From NCBI RefSeq assembly GCF_900156625.1, contig NZ_FTOB01000001.1:124001-188000 (forward strand): a DNA stretch of 64,000 nucleotides, given 5' to 3'. Positions within the stretch are counted from its first letter, which is position 1; each line of letters starts with the position of its first letter. Positions 1-9,226 of this stretch are shown in pieces. This stretch comes from Zobellia uliginosa (GTDB lineage Bacteria; Bacteroidota; Bacteroidia; Flavobacteriales; Flavobacteriaceae). The notes under the pieces were generated by a model, which saw only the letters and a program-made list of their open reading frames with translations, had not been told where the DNA came from and ran no database searches. The position numbers were made by a program, and so were the translations under genes.

Positions 1-1
1 T

Positions 2-79
2 GAGCTTTTTGTTACAGTAGAAATTATAGTCGAACAGCTGATTGAAAAATACTTTCACGGTAACGGATATCTATTTTAA
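2..79 (+). CDS. 3' end of an unidentified gene entering from the left edge
   Basis: Only this plus frame is open from the window edge; it gives 25 codons ending in TAA at 77-79, three bases before the convergent stop of the next gene. The peptide has a hydrophobic/charged mix and ends GNGYLF, compatible with a real C-terminus. Too short to identify. The other two plus frames stop within the first 30 bases. It could be chance. Confidence 0.35.
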   Translation, partial: ELFVTVEIIVEQLIEKYFHGNGYLF

Positions 80-81
80 GT

Positions 82-1083
82 TTATTTGATTTCTTTCGAT
101 GCTTTTAGCAACAGTTCTTTGGTTGCTATAATTCCTTCTTCCTCGCTCAGGCCGTTTCCTTCATATTCGACCCCCACAAAACCTGTATACCCATGGTCTT
201 TTACCATTTGAAGCATTTTTACGTAGTCAATTTCGGTTTCATTACCCTCTGCATCGAAATCATGCGATTTGGCACTGACCGCCTTGGCATATGGCATCAA
301 CTCTTTTACGCCTTTATATTTATCGTACATAAGCTCACACTCACGGGTACCCTTTTTGCGGGTAATACAAAAATTTCCGAAATCGGGCAAGGTACCGCAA
401 TTGTCCATTGCCACGGCCTTCATGACCTCGGCGTGCATGGCCCCATTGGAAGATAGCCCCCCATGGTTTTCTACAAGAATATTAATATTTTTTCCCTTTG
501 CGTAGGTACACAACTTTGTAAGACCATCTATAGAATTCTTTTTCCACTCTTCTGGGTCATTGCTTCCGCTCAGATTAACACGAATAGAATGGCACCCCAT
601 TGCAGCTGCGGCATCCACCCATTTCTTATGTTTTTCTACGGTCTCGTCCCTTTCCTTTTCATCACTAACGGCCAGGTTGCCTTGACCATCTATCATGATC
701 AAAACATTCTGCAGCCCATGCTTTTTGGCCTCGGCATTCGATTTCTCTACAAAAGCCGCCATGGCCTCTTCCGAATAACCCGCATCGGACAACTCGGGGT
801 TGTACAATTGACTGACATATTCCAAACCAGAAAAGCCCCATTTTTTGGCCTTTTCCGCAAACGTATATGGGTCTACCCCATCCTCTCGGACCATTCTATG
901 TATAGACCATTGTGCTAAAGATAATTTAAAGAAAGGTTCTATTTCGACTTCGACTTCCTCAGTTTCCGATGAAGCCTCTGTCTGTTTTTCCTCTTTTTTG
1001 GTTCCCTTGCAAGCCGCAAGACCTAAAATTGAAAGGGCCAAACCGGCATTAGAGCTATTTCTTATAAAGTTTCTTCTTTTCAT
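82..1083 (-). CDS. Tat-exported lipoprotein, xylose-isomerase-like TIM barrel (sugar phosphate isomerase/epimerase family)
   Basis: The 333-residue product starts MKRRNFIRNSS, a twin-arginine signal, followed by a hydrophobic stretch and a lipobox ending at Cys25 (LGLAAC). An acidic Glu/Thr/Ser linker (about 28-49) separates the anchor from a sugar phosphate isomerase/epimerase (AP endonuclease 2-like) TIM barrel. Motifs such as ENHGG, PDFGNF and KSHDFD fit the metal-binding strands of that family. The protein is probably an envelope-anchored sugar isomerase or epimerase; substrate unknown. It is divergent from the GMC oxidoreductase gene and belongs to the same carbohydrate locus by proximity. 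A second, non-lipidated member of this fold lies at 3682-4599. The family is secure, the reaction is not. Confidence 0.85.
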   Translation of the reverse strand: MKRRNFIRNSSNAGLALSILGLAACKGTKKEEKQTEASSETEEVEVEIEPFFKLSLAQWSIHRMVREDGVDPYTFAEKAKKWGFSGLEYVSQLYNPELSDAGYSEEAMAAFVEKSNAEAKKHGLQNVLIMIDGQGNLAVSDEKERDETVEKHKKWVDAAAAMGCHSIRVNLSGSNDPEEWKKNSIDGLTKLCTYAKGKNINILVENHGGLSSNGAMHAEVMKAVAMDNCGTLPDFGNFCITRKKGTRECELMYDKYKGVKELMPYAKAVSAKSHDFDAEGNETEIDYVKMLQMVKDHGYTGFVGVEYEGNGLSEEEGIIATKELLLKASKEIK

Positions 1084-1223
1084 TATTTACGATTAGTTTA
1101 TTGAATTTTAAGGATTTGGGGGCAGATTACCCTTTAATGTATGACCTTAACAAGATGTATAGCGAATAAATGTAGAAAATTAATTTAATATTTAATAAAT
1201 TTATGGACTAAACAATTTTGTAC

Positions 1224-2936
1224 ATGAGCAAATTTTATTACAACGAAGAGCAAGAATCATATGACGCGATTGTAGTAGGTACAGGTATAAGTGGTGGCTG
1301 GGCAGCAAAAGAGCTTTGCGAAGCCGGACTAAAGACCTTGGTGCTGGAGCGCGGACGTATGGTGAAGCACATCGAAGACTATGAAACTGCGAACATGGAC
1401 CCCTGGGATTTTCCTAACGGAGGAAAGCCAACAAAAGAGGACATCGCAAAACAACCGAAACAGAACCGAACAGGCTATACGACCAATGCCGCAAGTAAGA
1501 TGTGGTTCGTAAACGACCTTGAACATCCGTATAATGAAATACAGCGTTTCGACTGGATGCGTGGTTACCACGTTGGTGGGCGTTCCTTACAATGGGGTCG
1601 ACAGAGCTACCGCTGGAGCGATATTGATTTTGAAGCGAACAAAAACGAGGGTATTGCCGTTGATTGGCCGGTTCGATATAAGGACATTGCCCCTTGGTAC
1701 GCCAAAGTAGAAGATTATATAGGTGTTAGTGGCGAGGCATTGAATTTGCCACAATTGCCCGACAGCAATTTCCTTCCCCAAATGGAACTCAACTGCGTTG
1801 AAGAACATTTTAAGGAAAAAGTAGCGGAGTCTTTTGACGGCCGCGCCGTAACCGTCGGTAGGGTAGCCCATATCACGGGAACCAAAAACTTTGATGGTCG
1901 CTCAAAATGTCAATTTAGAAATAGATGTATAAGAGGGTGTCCTTTTGGAGCATATTTCAGCAGCCTTTCATCGACCTTACCTGCGGCAGAAGCTACTGGA
2001 AACATGACATTGCGCCCTGATTCCATAGTACACGAAGTAATGTACGACCCAGACACAAAACGTGCCACGGGGGTAAAGGTAATCGACAGGGAAACCAAAG
2101 AAGCTTACGAATTCAAGGCCAAAGTGATTTTCCTTTGCGCTTCCTCCATAGCTTCTACCTCTATATTAATGCAATCAAAATCAGACCGCTTCCCCAATGG
2201 TATGGGTAACGATTCAGACCAATTGGGCCGTAACATCATGGACCACCACTTAGGAGTGGGCGCTTCAGGTAAATTCGACGGTTTTGACGATAAATATTAC
2301 AAGGGCCGCAGACCTAATGGTGTATACATTCCCCGATTCAGAAACTTGGGAGGTGATACCAACAGAAAAGACTACAAGCGTGGCTTCGGCTACCAAGGTG
2401 GTGCAAGCAGAGGCAATTGGGAAGAATTAATTGCCGAACTATCCTACGGAAAAGACCTCAAAGATGCCATTTTAAAACCGGGTGGATGGACCATCGGTAT
2501 CGGTGGTTTCGGCGAAGTATTACCGTACGAAGACAACCGTATGACCCTTGACTACGACAAATTGGACAGCTGGGGATTACCGACGGTTACTTTCGACGCC
2601 GGATTCAAGGAAAACGAGCTGAACATGCGTAAAGACATGATGGAGTCGGCCATTGAAATGCTTGAAAAAGCAGGTGTAACGGACGTAAAAGGTCATGACC
2701 GCGAAACCGGCCTTGGCCTTGGTATCCACGAAATGGGCACGGCACGAATGGGAAGAGACAGAAAGACCTCCGTTCTAAACGGCAATAACCAGATTCACGA
2801 TGTACCCAATGTTTATGTAACCGACGGATCATTTATGACCTCCGCAAGTTGTGTGAACCCTTCATTAACCTATATGGCTTTTACGGCAAGGGCAGCGAAC
2901 CACGCCGTAAACGAACTCAAAAAAGGAAATATATAA
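1224..2936 (+). CDS. GMC family oxidoreductase (FAD-dependent sugar dehydrogenase)
   Basis: The product has about 570 residues, usual for the GMC family. Near the N-terminus it shows the dinucleotide-binding pattern VVGTGISGGWAA followed by an acidic strand end (VLERG). Near the C-terminus come HEMGTARMG and CVNPSLTYMAFTARAA, which hold the conserved His and Asn of GMC active sites. It probably oxidises a sugar or glycoside hydroxyl with FAD. ATG at 1224 was chosen over an in-frame TTG at 1218. Its stop overlaps the start of the next gene (TAATG), so the two are translationally coupled. The partner resembles gluconate 2-dehydrogenase subunit 3, an arrangement known from membrane gluconate dehydrogenases and from LacC/LacA of Caulobacter, where GMC enzymes make 3-keto sugars. 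No signal peptide is seen; export could be by hitchhiking on the Tat-bearing partner. Confidence 0.92.
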   Translation: MSKFYYNEEQESYDAIVVGTGISGGWAAKELCEAGLKTLVLERGRMVKHIEDYETANMDPWDFPNGGKPTKEDIAKQPKQNRTGYTTNAASKMWFVNDLEHPYNEIQRFDWMRGYHVGGRSLQWGRQSYRWSDIDFEANKNEGIAVDWPVRYKDIAPWYAKVEDYIGVSGEALNLPQLPDSNFLPQMELNCVEEHFKEKVAESFDGRAVTVGRVAHITGTKNFDGRSKCQFRNRCIRGCPFGAYFSSLSSTLPAAEATGNMTLRPDSIVHEVMYDPDTKRATGVKVIDRETKEAYEFKAKVIFLCASSIASTSILMQSKSDRFPNGMGNDSDQLGRNIMDHHLGVGASGKFDGFDDKYYKGRRPNGVYIPRFRNLGGDTNRKDYKRGFGYQGGASRGNWEELIAELSYGKDLKDAILKPGGWTIGIGGFGEVLPYEDNRMTLDYDKLDSWGLPTVTFDAGFKENELNMRKDMMESAIEMLEKAGVTDVKGHDRETGLGLGIHEMGTARMGRDRKTSVLNGNNQIHDVPNVYVTDGSFMTSASCVNPSLTYMAFTARAANHAVNELKKGNI

Positions 2937-3583
2937 TGGATAGAAGAAAAGCACTCAAGAATATGGGTATGGCCCTCGGTTACACCGTGGCCACCCCCAC
3001 TCTGATCAGCATTGTCCAAAGTTGCAAGGGCGAGACCGTACTGGAATGGACACCTGACTTTTTTACAAAGGAACAAGGTGCCGCTTTGACCCAATTGGTA
3101 GATATTATCCTACCGAAAACGGACACCCCTTCGGCCTCGGAAACCCAAGTACATCTATTTATAGATCGTTTTGCCGATCAGGTCATGGAGAAAGAACAGC
3201 AAGACTTCCTTAAAATGTCTATGGACAGGTTTTTAGAAAAGGCCCTCAAAGATTCAGGCAAAGAGAAAGCGGCAGATTTAACCGCCGAGGACCTTGAGCC
3301 TGTACTGGCCGATGCCTTAAAAGCTACCAAGGAAGAAGAAGTGAGCAACTTCAAGTCCATCAGACAATACAACGAAGCTATAGCCGAAGGAAAACAACCC
3401 CTTCTTGAAGATGGCATAGCCCGTTTTGCATTTGCCAACAACCTTAGAGGTATGACCATTTGGGGCTATAAGACCTCAGAGTATGTTGGGGAAAAGGTCT
3501 TGGCCTACCTCCCCGTTCCTGGGGAATACATAGGTTGTGCAGATACCAAAGAACTGACCGGCGGAAAGGCATGGTCGCTCTAA
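2936..3583 (+). CDS. Gluconate 2-dehydrogenase subunit 3-like Tat lipoprotein
   Basis: The 215-residue protein begins MDRRKALKNMG, a twin-arginine signal, and has a lipobox ending at Cys30 (IVQSC). The mature part carries the subunit-3 pattern (FFTKEQGAALTQLVDIILPKTDTPSA, split here: FFTKEQGAALTQL then VDIILP), which in this family stabilises and exports the GMC catalytic subunit. The ATG overlaps the preceding stop by one base, so both subunits should be made in step. A strong terminator follows at 3607-3657. No cytochrome c subunit, which normally accepts the electrons, lies nearby, so the electron acceptor must be encoded elsewhere. Longer in-frame upstream starts were rejected because they would lie inside the GMC gene and destroy the Tat N-terminus. 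Confidence 0.88.
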   Translation: MDRRKALKNMGMALGYTVATPTLISIVQSCKGETVLEWTPDFFTKEQGAALTQLVDIILPKTDTPSASETQVHLFIDRFADQVMEKEQQDFLKMSMDRFLEKALKDSGKEKAADLTAEDLEPVLADALKATKEEEVSNFKSIRQYNEAIAEGKQPLLEDGIARFAFANNLRGMTIWGYKTSEYVGEKVLAYLPVPGEYIGCADTKELTGGKAWSL

Positions 3584-3606
3584 AATAAGTTCTGACATAG
3601 AACCAT

Positions 3607-3657
3607 AAAAGGGGCCGATGGTAATCGTATATTTACTTTCGGCCCTTTATTTTTTTA
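3607..3657 (+). terminator. Rho-independent terminator after the GMC/subunit 3 operon
   Basis: The arm AAAGGGGCCGA pairs with TCGGCCCTTT (one bulged G), with an 18-base loop, and is followed by a run of seven T. It separates the dehydrogenase pair from the TIM-barrel gene at 3682. Confidence 0.75.
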
Positions 3658-3681
3658 TATCATCCAACCCATCCATACAAA

Positions 3682-4599
3682 ATGAAAAGAAGAAATTTTA
3701 TTCAGAAAACAGCCCTTAGCACAGGGGCACTCTCCATGGTAGGCAACCTTGCTTACCCCAACCTTACCAACACCAAGTCAAAACCCCATAAATTCAACCT
3801 AAAATATGCGCCGCATTTGGGCATGTTCAAGGCATTGGCGGGCGATGACCCCATCGATCAGATCAACTTTATGGCCGACCAAGGTTTTACCGCCTTTGAG
3901 GACAATGGCATGATGAAACGCGATGTGGCCATGCAGAACAAAATAGGGGAAACCTTGGCCAAAAGAGGAATGACCATGGGCGTATTCGTTATCGACAAAG
4001 GCGGCAATATGAAGAACACCCTGGCCGCCGGAAAGCAAGAATACATAGATATCTTTTTAGACGGATGCAAAAGAGCCGTAGAAACCGCAAAACGAGTCAA
4101 TGCCAAATGGATGACCGTTGTACCCGGTGGCTTTGAAAGAAAACTGCCCATAGGCGTACAAGACGGCAACGTTATCGAAGCCCTAAAGCGGGGTGCGGAA
4201 ATCTTAGAACCTCACGGACTCACCATGGTACTGGAGCCCCTATCCGATTCACCCGACCTGTATTTACAGAACTCCGATCAAACCTATATGATATGTAAAG
4301 GTGTCGATAGCCCCGCCTGTAAAATTTTGTTCGACATCTACCACATGCAAAAAACCGAGGGGCATCTTATCCATAATATGGGACTCACCTGGGACGAAAT
4401 AGCCTACATCCAAATTGGGGACAACCCAGGGAGAAAAGAGCCTACGACCGGTGAAATCAACTACAAAAACGTATTCAAATGGATATACGAAAAAGGCTTT
4501 GACGGTGTATTAGGCATGGAGCATGGAAATTCTAAAGAAGGTAAGGCCGGTGAGCAAGCCGTAATCGATGCCTACAAACAAGAAGATTCATTTTTATAA
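3682..4599 (+). CDS. Hydroxypyruvate isomerase-like TIM barrel with Tat-type signal
   Basis: The 305-residue product starts MKRRNFIQKTALSTGA, a twin-arginine signal that closely resembles the one at 82-1083. The rest is a xylose isomerase-like TIM barrel of the hydroxypyruvate isomerase type, with metal-site motifs VLEPL, FDIYHMQ, IQIGDNPGR and MEHGNS. It probably isomerises or epimerises a keto-sugar or keto-acid in the periplasm. It lies 98 bases after the dehydrogenase pair, behind a terminator, so it may have its own promoter or rely on read-through. The likely common job is downstream handling of an oxidised sugar; this is inference. There is a strong terminator just after it. Confidence 0.87.
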   Translation: MKRRNFIQKTALSTGALSMVGNLAYPNLTNTKSKPHKFNLKYAPHLGMFKALAGDDPIDQINFMADQGFTAFEDNGMMKRDVAMQNKIGETLAKRGMTMGVFVIDKGGNMKNTLAAGKQEYIDIFLDGCKRAVETAKRVNAKWMTVVPGGFERKLPIGVQDGNVIEALKRGAEILEPHGLTMVLEPLSDSPDLYLQNSDQTYMICKGVDSPACKILFDIYHMQKTEGHLIHNMGLTWDEIAYIQIGDNPGRKEPTTGEINYKNVFKWIYEKGFDGVLGMEHGNSKEGKAGEQAVIDAYKQEDSFL

Positions 4600-4624
4600 A
4601 ACAAACAGCGAACAATATATACCT

Positions 4625-4663
4625 CAGCCCTGCCTTTGACTAAGGTGGGGCTGTTTTCTTTAC
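4625..4663 (+). terminator. Rho-independent terminator after the TIM-barrel gene
   Basis: A 12-bp stem (CAGCCCTGCCTT with AAGGTGGGGCTG, two G-U wobbles) closes a 5-base loop TGACT and is followed by TTTTCTTT. Confidence 0.85.
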
Positions 4664-4802
4664 TGGCCCAGATTTGTTAAAAAAATGCATTTTAACGGGA
4701 GTAAAAAAAGCCAATTGTGCATTTCAACGAGTTTTTTGACCTTTTTCGACCTAGAACATACTAAAGCTATAAGATAGCTAAAAAGTCGAACGTTGTCCTT
4801 GT

Positions 4803-4991
4803 ATGGCCTCATACATATACTTACTCATCACCTACGCAGCTCTCATGCTAATGTCAAAAGTGGCGTTTTACTACTTTAACAAGAAGCAATCGAAAAAACT
4901 CACTCGTGTCGACGAGCCAGTTCAAGAAGAAAATCCTCAAATCGTGTATTCGGCCGATCGTGCCGTGGGCACAACACAAGTTCGTCTATAA
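4803..4991 (+). CDS. Single-span membrane microprotein, 62 residues
   Basis: An ATG-started 62-residue ORF in an otherwise gene-free stretch. Residues 4-25 form one hydrophobic helix (YIYLLITYAALMLMSKVAFYY in part), followed by a Lys-rich stop-transfer (NKKQSKK) and a polar tail of about 30 residues, so the C-terminus is probably cytoplasmic. Function unknown. It is related to the 27-residue ORF at 5111: aligned from the start codon without gaps, 13 of 27 positions are identical. That shared pattern is the main evidence that both are real genes. A small hairpin (AGCTAT/ATAGCT, 4765-4779) lies in the upstream region. Confidence 0.6.
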   Translation: MASYIYLLITYAALMLMSKVAFYYFNKKQSKKLTRVDEPVQEENPQIVYSADRAVGTTQVRL

Positions 4992-5110
4992 ATGACGCAT
5001 ATGTAAACAAATTGCCAATTTTTTGCCAAAAAAAGACATTTTTGACAGTTTTATGTAATCTTTTTAATGATTTCCGTACGTATATAGTATAAAATCATTT
5101 TGGGGGCAAC

Positions 5111-5194
5111 ATGGACAAATACATCATCATACTCATTGTTTATATAGCTGCGTATCTTTTATCGGTAGTAGCTAGACCTTATTTAGAAAAATAA
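5111..5194 (+). CDS. 27-residue membrane micropeptide, paralogue of the upstream ORF
   Basis: ATG at 5111 follows a purine-rich GGGGGCAAC and encodes a peptide that is almost only a transmembrane helix (KYIIILIVYIAAYLLSVVA) ending RPYLEK. It matches the first 27 residues of the 4803-4991 product at 13 positions, with the Y-I, L-I, Y, A, L, S, V-A, Y and final K conserved. It lacks that protein's polar tail. Role unknown; small one-helix peptides often bind larger membrane complexes, but nothing here says which. Confidence 0.45.
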   Translation: MDKYIIILIVYIAAYLLSVVARPYLEK

Positions 5195-5360
5195 TGGCTT
5201 TTAGTTATTTTTTTAAAAGGCGGCGGGCCTAACCTTGACCGGACAACAAGTGCATATACGAGATCAGCCCCTTTAGCCTTCCTCCTACACAGAAATCTAG
5301 CCTCTAGCAAGCTTTAGAGAGCACTCCTAAGATTTTACAAGCCTTACCCCCCATAAAACA
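5195..5360. other. Intergenic stretch without recognisable gene
   Basis: Together with the flanks of the micropeptide this makes up the 4992-5409 gap. Apart from the micropeptide at 5111-5194 and the nrdA terminator at 5361-5386, no ORF, RNA or repeat could be supported on either strand. Confidence 0.5.
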
Positions 5361-5386
5361 AAAAACCCCGGCCAAAAGCCAGGGTT
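5361..5386 (-). terminator. Rho-independent terminator of nrdA
   Basis: On the minus strand AACCCTGGC pairs with GCCGGGGTT around a TTTTG-type loop (one mismatch) and is followed by TTTTTTGTTTT. It lies 24 bases past the nrdA stop. Confidence 0.8.
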
Positions 5387-5409
5387 GTTCAATATATCTT
5401 TTGTTAAGC

Positions 5410-7896
5410 CTATGAGCCACACATTAAACAATCATCGTCTGCCTGCCCTTCTTTGGCACGAGCGATCATTTCTTTCATTTCTTGTGGTGTCATAGGTTGA
5501 ATATCCAATTCCTGTTGGGGTGTAACCGGAGTAGCCTTCACTTCCATTTCGGCAGCAGCTTCAACCGGTGGTGTTGTTGCCGCAGCTTCCGCCTCGGCAG
5601 CCACACTGACCGGTGCCGCTTTTTTCTTGCTGTTATCCAAGGTAAACTTGATCGCATCTACGGCCGCCTTGGTACGTAAATAGTACATTCCCGTTTTTAG
5701 GCCGCTTTTCCATGCGTAAAAGTGCATTGAAGTCAATTTGGCATAGTTCGCATTCTCCATGAACAAATTCAACGACTGGCTCTGATCAATGAAGTAACCT
5801 CTCTGACGGCTCATATCGATAATATCTTTCATACTAAGCTCCCATACCGTCTTGTAAAGGTCCCTGATTTCTTGCGGAATAGTTTCTATATGCTGTATAG
5901 AACCGTTGGCCCTCATTAGCTCTTGCTTCATATTCTCGTTCCAAAGGCCCAAGTTCACCAAGTCTTCCAATAGGTGCTTGTTCACTACAATAAACTCTCC
6001 TGAAAGCACCCTTCTCGTATAAATATTGGAGGTATAAGGTTCAAAACACTCGTTATTACCTAGAATCTGTGAAGTGGAGGCCGTAGGCATAGGTGCCACA
6101 AGCAAAGAGTTGCGAACACCGTTCTTTTTTACTTCTTTGCGAAGCTTTTCCCAATCCCATCTTCCGGAAAGTTCCTCATCTTTTACACCCCAAAGGTTAT
6201 GTTGAAATTCCCCTTGTGATATCGGTGACCCTTCGAAGGTAGAATACGGACCTTCTTCCTTGGCCATTTCCATAGAAGCGGTAACGGCCGCAAAATAAAG
6301 GGTCTCAAAGATTTCCTGGTTTAATTTTTTGGCCTCATCGCTTGTAAACGGCAAGCGCAACATAATAAATGCGTCGGCCAGCCCCTGTACACCTAGCCCG
6401 ATAGGCCTGTGTCTCATATTGGAGTTTTCGGCTTCCTTAACAGGATAGTAATTTCTATCAATGACCTTGTTCAAGTTTCGGGTCACCCTCTTGGTAACCT
6501 TGAACAATTCCTTATGGTCAAAGCTTCCGTTCTTAACGAACATTGGCAATGCAATGGATGCCAAGTTACAAACAGCCACCTCGTCCGGTGAGGTATATTC
6601 CATTATCTCGGTACACAAGTTGGATGAACGTATGGTACCCAAGTTTTTCTGGTTACTTTTTCTGTTGGCCGCATCTTTGTAAAGCATATAAGGCGTACCG
6701 GTCTCGATTTGTGATTCCAATATCTTCTCCCAAAGATCTCGGGCCTTTACCGTCTTTCTTCCCTTGCCCTCAGCTTCGTACTTAAGGTACAATTCCTCGA
6801 ACTCTTCACTGTGGTGCGTAAACAATCCCGGACATTCGTTCGGACACATCAATGTCCAATCCTCATTAGCCTCTACCCTTCTCATGAAGAGATCGGAAAT
6901 CCACATCGCATAAAAGAGATCTCGCGCACGCATCTCTTCTTTACCATGGTTCTTTTTCAAATCTAAAAAGGCATAGATATCGGCATGCCAAGGCTCCATA
7001 TAGATAGCAAAACTCCCTTTACGCTTTCCTCCGCCTTGATCCACGTATCGTGCCGTGTCGTTAAACACTTGAAGCATGGGTACGATTCCATTGGATGTTC
7101 CATTCGTTCCAGCGATATAAGAGCCTGTAGCACGTACATTATGAATAGAGAGACCAATACCACCGGCCGACTGCGAAATCTTCGCCGTTTGCTTTAATGT
7201 ATCGTATATACCATCAATACTATCGTCTTTCATGGCCAATAAGAAGCAAGAAGACATTTGTGGTTTTGGGGTACCCGAATTAAAAAGCGTTGGCGTGGCA
7301 TGGGTAAAGTATTTTTTAGACATGAGCTCATAGGTCTCTATGGCGGCATCTAGGTCGTTAAGGTGAATGCCCACGGAAACACGCATAAGCATATGCTGCG
7401 GACGCTCGGCGATCTTACCGTTAAGTTTCAACAGATAGGAGCGCTCCAAAGTCTTAAAACCAAAATAATCATATCCAAAATCCCTATTGTATATGATGGT
7501 CGAATCGAGTCTTTCCGAATTTTCCGTAATGACCTTGTATACCTCGTCCGACAGCAATGGTGCCTTTTTATTGGTACGTGGATTAACGTACTCATAAAGG
7601 TCTTTCATTGTCTCGGAGAAGGACTTCTTAGTATTTTTATGAAGGTTAGAGACCGATATACGGGCCGCCAATTTAGCGTAATCAGGATGGGTAGTGGTCA
7701 TCGTTGCCGCAATCTCGGCCGCCAGGTTATCGAGTTCAGAGGTGGTAACCCCATCATAAAGTCCTTCTATGACACGCATAGCGACCTTTAAGGGATCGAC
7801 AAGGCCATTTAGGCCATAACACAATTTTCTAACTCGGGCCGTGATCTTATCGAACATGACCATTTCTTTTCTGCCGTCTCTTTTGATTACAAACAT
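5410..7896 (-). CDS. nrdA: Ribonucleoside-diphosphate reductase, large (alpha) subunit, eukaryote-like class Ia
   Basis: The 828-residue product reduces ribonucleotides to deoxyribonucleotides. It starts with an ATP cone ([19 protein letters not shown]) and carries the active-site blocks SSCFLL and NLCTEI (thiyl Cys and Glu) and the [15 protein letters not shown] loop. It ends in the redox tail CLMCGS. From memory, the N-terminus, much of the core and the last six residues look very like animal RRM1, so this is the Bacteroidota/eukaryote-type enzyme. An Ala/Pro/Glu-rich linker (about 755-800) precedes the C-terminal swinging tail and is longer than usual. nrdB lies 123 bases upstream on the same strand; a 19-base palindrome sits between them. 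Confidence 0.97.
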   Translation of the reverse strand: MFVIKRDGRKEMVMFDKITARVRKLCYGLNGLVDPLKVAMRVIEGLYDGVTTSELDNLAAEIAATMTTTHPDYAKLAARISVSNLHKNTKKSFSETMKDLYEYVNPRTNKKAPLLSDEVYKVITENSERLDSTIIYNRDFGYDYFGFKTLERSYLLKLNGKIAERPQHMLMRVSVGIHLNDLDAAIETYELMSKKYFTHATPTLFNSGTPKPQMSSCFLLAMKDDSIDGIYDTLKQTAKISQSAGGIGLSIHNVRATGSYIAGTNGTSNGIVPMLQVFNDTARYVDQGGGKRKGSFAIYMEPWHADIYAFLDLKKNHGKEEMRARDLFYAMWISDLFMRRVEANEDWTLMCPNECPGLFTHHSEEFEELYLKYEAEGKGRKTVKARDLWEKILESQIETGTPYMLYKDAANRKSNQKNLGTIRSSNLCTEIMEYTSPDEVAVCNLASIALPMFVKNGSFDHKELFKVTKRVTRNLNKVIDRNYYPVKEAENSNMRHRPIGLGVQGLADAFIMLRLPFTSDEAKKLNQEIFETLYFAAVTASMEMAKEEGPYSTFEGSPISQGEFQHNLWGVKDEELSGRWDWEKLRKEVKKNGVRNSLLVAPMPTASTSQILGNNECFEPYTSNIYTRRVLSGEFIVVNKHLLEDLVNLGLWNENMKQELMRANGSIQHIETIPQEIRDLYKTVWELSMKDIIDMSRQRGYFIDQSQSLNLFMENANYAKLTSMHFYAWKSGLKTGMYYLRTKAAVDAIKFTLDNSKKKAAPVSVAAEAEAAATTPPVEAAAEMEVKATPVTPQQELDIQPMTPQEMKEMIARAKEGQADDDCLMCGS

Positions 7897-7943
7897 TTAA
7901 CTACGTTTTAGTGAGGTGATATTTTTGGTTTGATTAGCTCTGA

Positions 7944-7962
7944 CTGTTAAAATTTTTAACAG
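7944..7962. promoter_or_regulatory. Perfect 19-base palindrome between nrdB and nrdA
   Basis: CTGTTAAAA and TTTTAACAG flank a single central base. There is no T-run on the minus strand after it, so it is unlike a simple terminator. It could be an operator or an RNA processing/mRNA-stabilising hairpin setting the NrdB:NrdA ratio. It does not resemble the NrdR box. Confidence 0.4.
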
Positions 7963-8019
7963 TTTCGAAATTGGGAATAAAGAACCCTTTATAGCTAAGA
8001 GCCTTTGGTTTTAAACTAT

Positions 8020-9006
8020 TTAAAAATCTGCGTCGAAGCTTATTTTCTGCGCATCATCATCCTTTTCTTTGTTCAAAACGCCCGCTTTTTGGTATTCGGA
8101 AACGCGTTTCTCAAAGAAATTGGTCTTTCCCTGTAGGGAAATCATATCCATAAAGTCAAACGGATTGGTCGCGTTGTAAACCTTATCACATTCCAACTCG
8201 ACAAGAAGCCGATCCGTTACAAATTCTAGGTATTGGGTCATTAATTTGGAGTTCATTCCTATTAGGCTCGCAGGAAGCGACTCGGTAATAAACTCACGCT
8301 CGATATCTAATGCATCGGTCAAAATTTGGGTGATGCGCTCTTTAGGCACTTTGTTGACCAAGTGCTTGTTGTGTAAGTGTACGGCATAATCGCAGTGCAT
8401 ACCCTCATCCCTGGAAATCAATTCATTGGAAAAGGTAAGTCCTGGCATCAACCCTCTTTTTTTCAACCAAAAGATAGAGCAGAAAGCTCCCGAGAAAAAG
8501 ATACCCTCAACCGCTGCAAAAGCGATCAACCTTTCGGCAAAACTTGGAGACTCGATCCAATTCAACGCCCAATCGGCTTTTTTCTTAATAGCCGGAAAAT
8601 TTTCTATCGCCCTAAATAGAAGGGATTTTTCTTTTTCGTCCTTCACATAGGTGTCGATCAGAAGCGAATAGGTTTCAGAGTGAATATTCTCCATCATAAT
8701 CTGAAAACCATAGAAAAACTTTGCTTCGGCGTACTGCACTTCGCTTACAAAGTTCTCAGCTAAATTTTCGTTAACGATACCATCGGAAGCTGCAAAAAAG
8801 GCCAATATATGTTTAATGAAGTACCGCTCATCTTCACTCAATTTATTGTTCCAATCGTTTTGGTCTTCATGTAAATCGATTTCCTCCGCCGTCCAAAAAC
8901 AAGCCTCACATTTTTTGTACCATTCCCACAAATCGTGATGTTTGATAGGAAAGATTACAAAGCGGTCGTTATTCTCTTCCAAAATAGGCTCTAGGGCTGC
9001 GGACAT
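8020..9006 (-). CDS. nrdB: Ribonucleoside-diphosphate reductase, small (beta) subunit
   Basis: The 328-residue protein supplies the tyrosyl radical/diiron site for NrdA. The block [18 protein letters not shown] and [18 protein letters not shown] matches the eukaryotic R2 pattern; the Tyr in FFYGFQ is the expected radical site, and the Glu/His residues of ENIHSE and DEGMHCDYA are iron ligands. The length is normal, and the end (KISFDADF) has the aromatic, acidic character of the tail that docks on the large subunit. It is first in the nrdB-nrdA operon. I saw no NrdR boxes upstream. Confidence 0.97.
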   Translation of the reverse strand: MSAALEPILEENNDRFVIFPIKHHDLWEWYKKCEACFWTAEEIDLHEDQNDWNNKLSEDERYFIKHILAFFAASDGIVNENLAENFVSEVQYAEAKFFYGFQIMMENIHSETYSLLIDTYVKDEKEKSLLFRAIENFPAIKKKADWALNWIESPSFAERLIAFAAVEGIFFSGAFCSIFWLKKRGLMPGLTFSNELISRDEGMHCDYAVHLHNKHLVNKVPKERITQILTDALDIEREFITESLPASLIGMNSKLMTQYLEFVTDRLLVELECDKVYNATNPFDFMDMISLQGKTNFFEKRVSEYQKAGVLNKEKDDDAQKISFDADF

Positions 9007-9226
9007 ATCAAAGCGGTTTTAAAAAATTCGTGTATTGGGAAGAAAAGTCTTCCTTTGTGATGGAATAACAAAGATGGCAAAAAACCGCCAAAATATATGG
9101 GCTGTTTCATCATTTTGACTACAAAGTTTTTAACACGAATTGTTGAAATGTGGGCTCGCATTGTATATACACTGACCTTCGCAACAAATGCCCCTTACAA
9201 CAAATTTGATGTGGAAATTGAACAAA
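9007..9226. other. nrdB upstream region
   Basis: The 300-base gap before the next gene holds the nrdB promoter region, not resolved into clear boxes, and a terminator at 9227-9276. An ORF of 107 codons on the plus strand runs through it and into the coding strand of the neighbour; it has no family features and was not accepted. Confidence 0.4.

Noticed and set aside
7360-7800. 142-codon plus ORF inside nrdA
   Set aside because: Shadow frame of the strongly supported nrdA on the minus strand.
9007-9130. NrdR box upstream of nrdB
   Set aside because: No copy of the acaCwAtATaTwGtgt pattern could be found.
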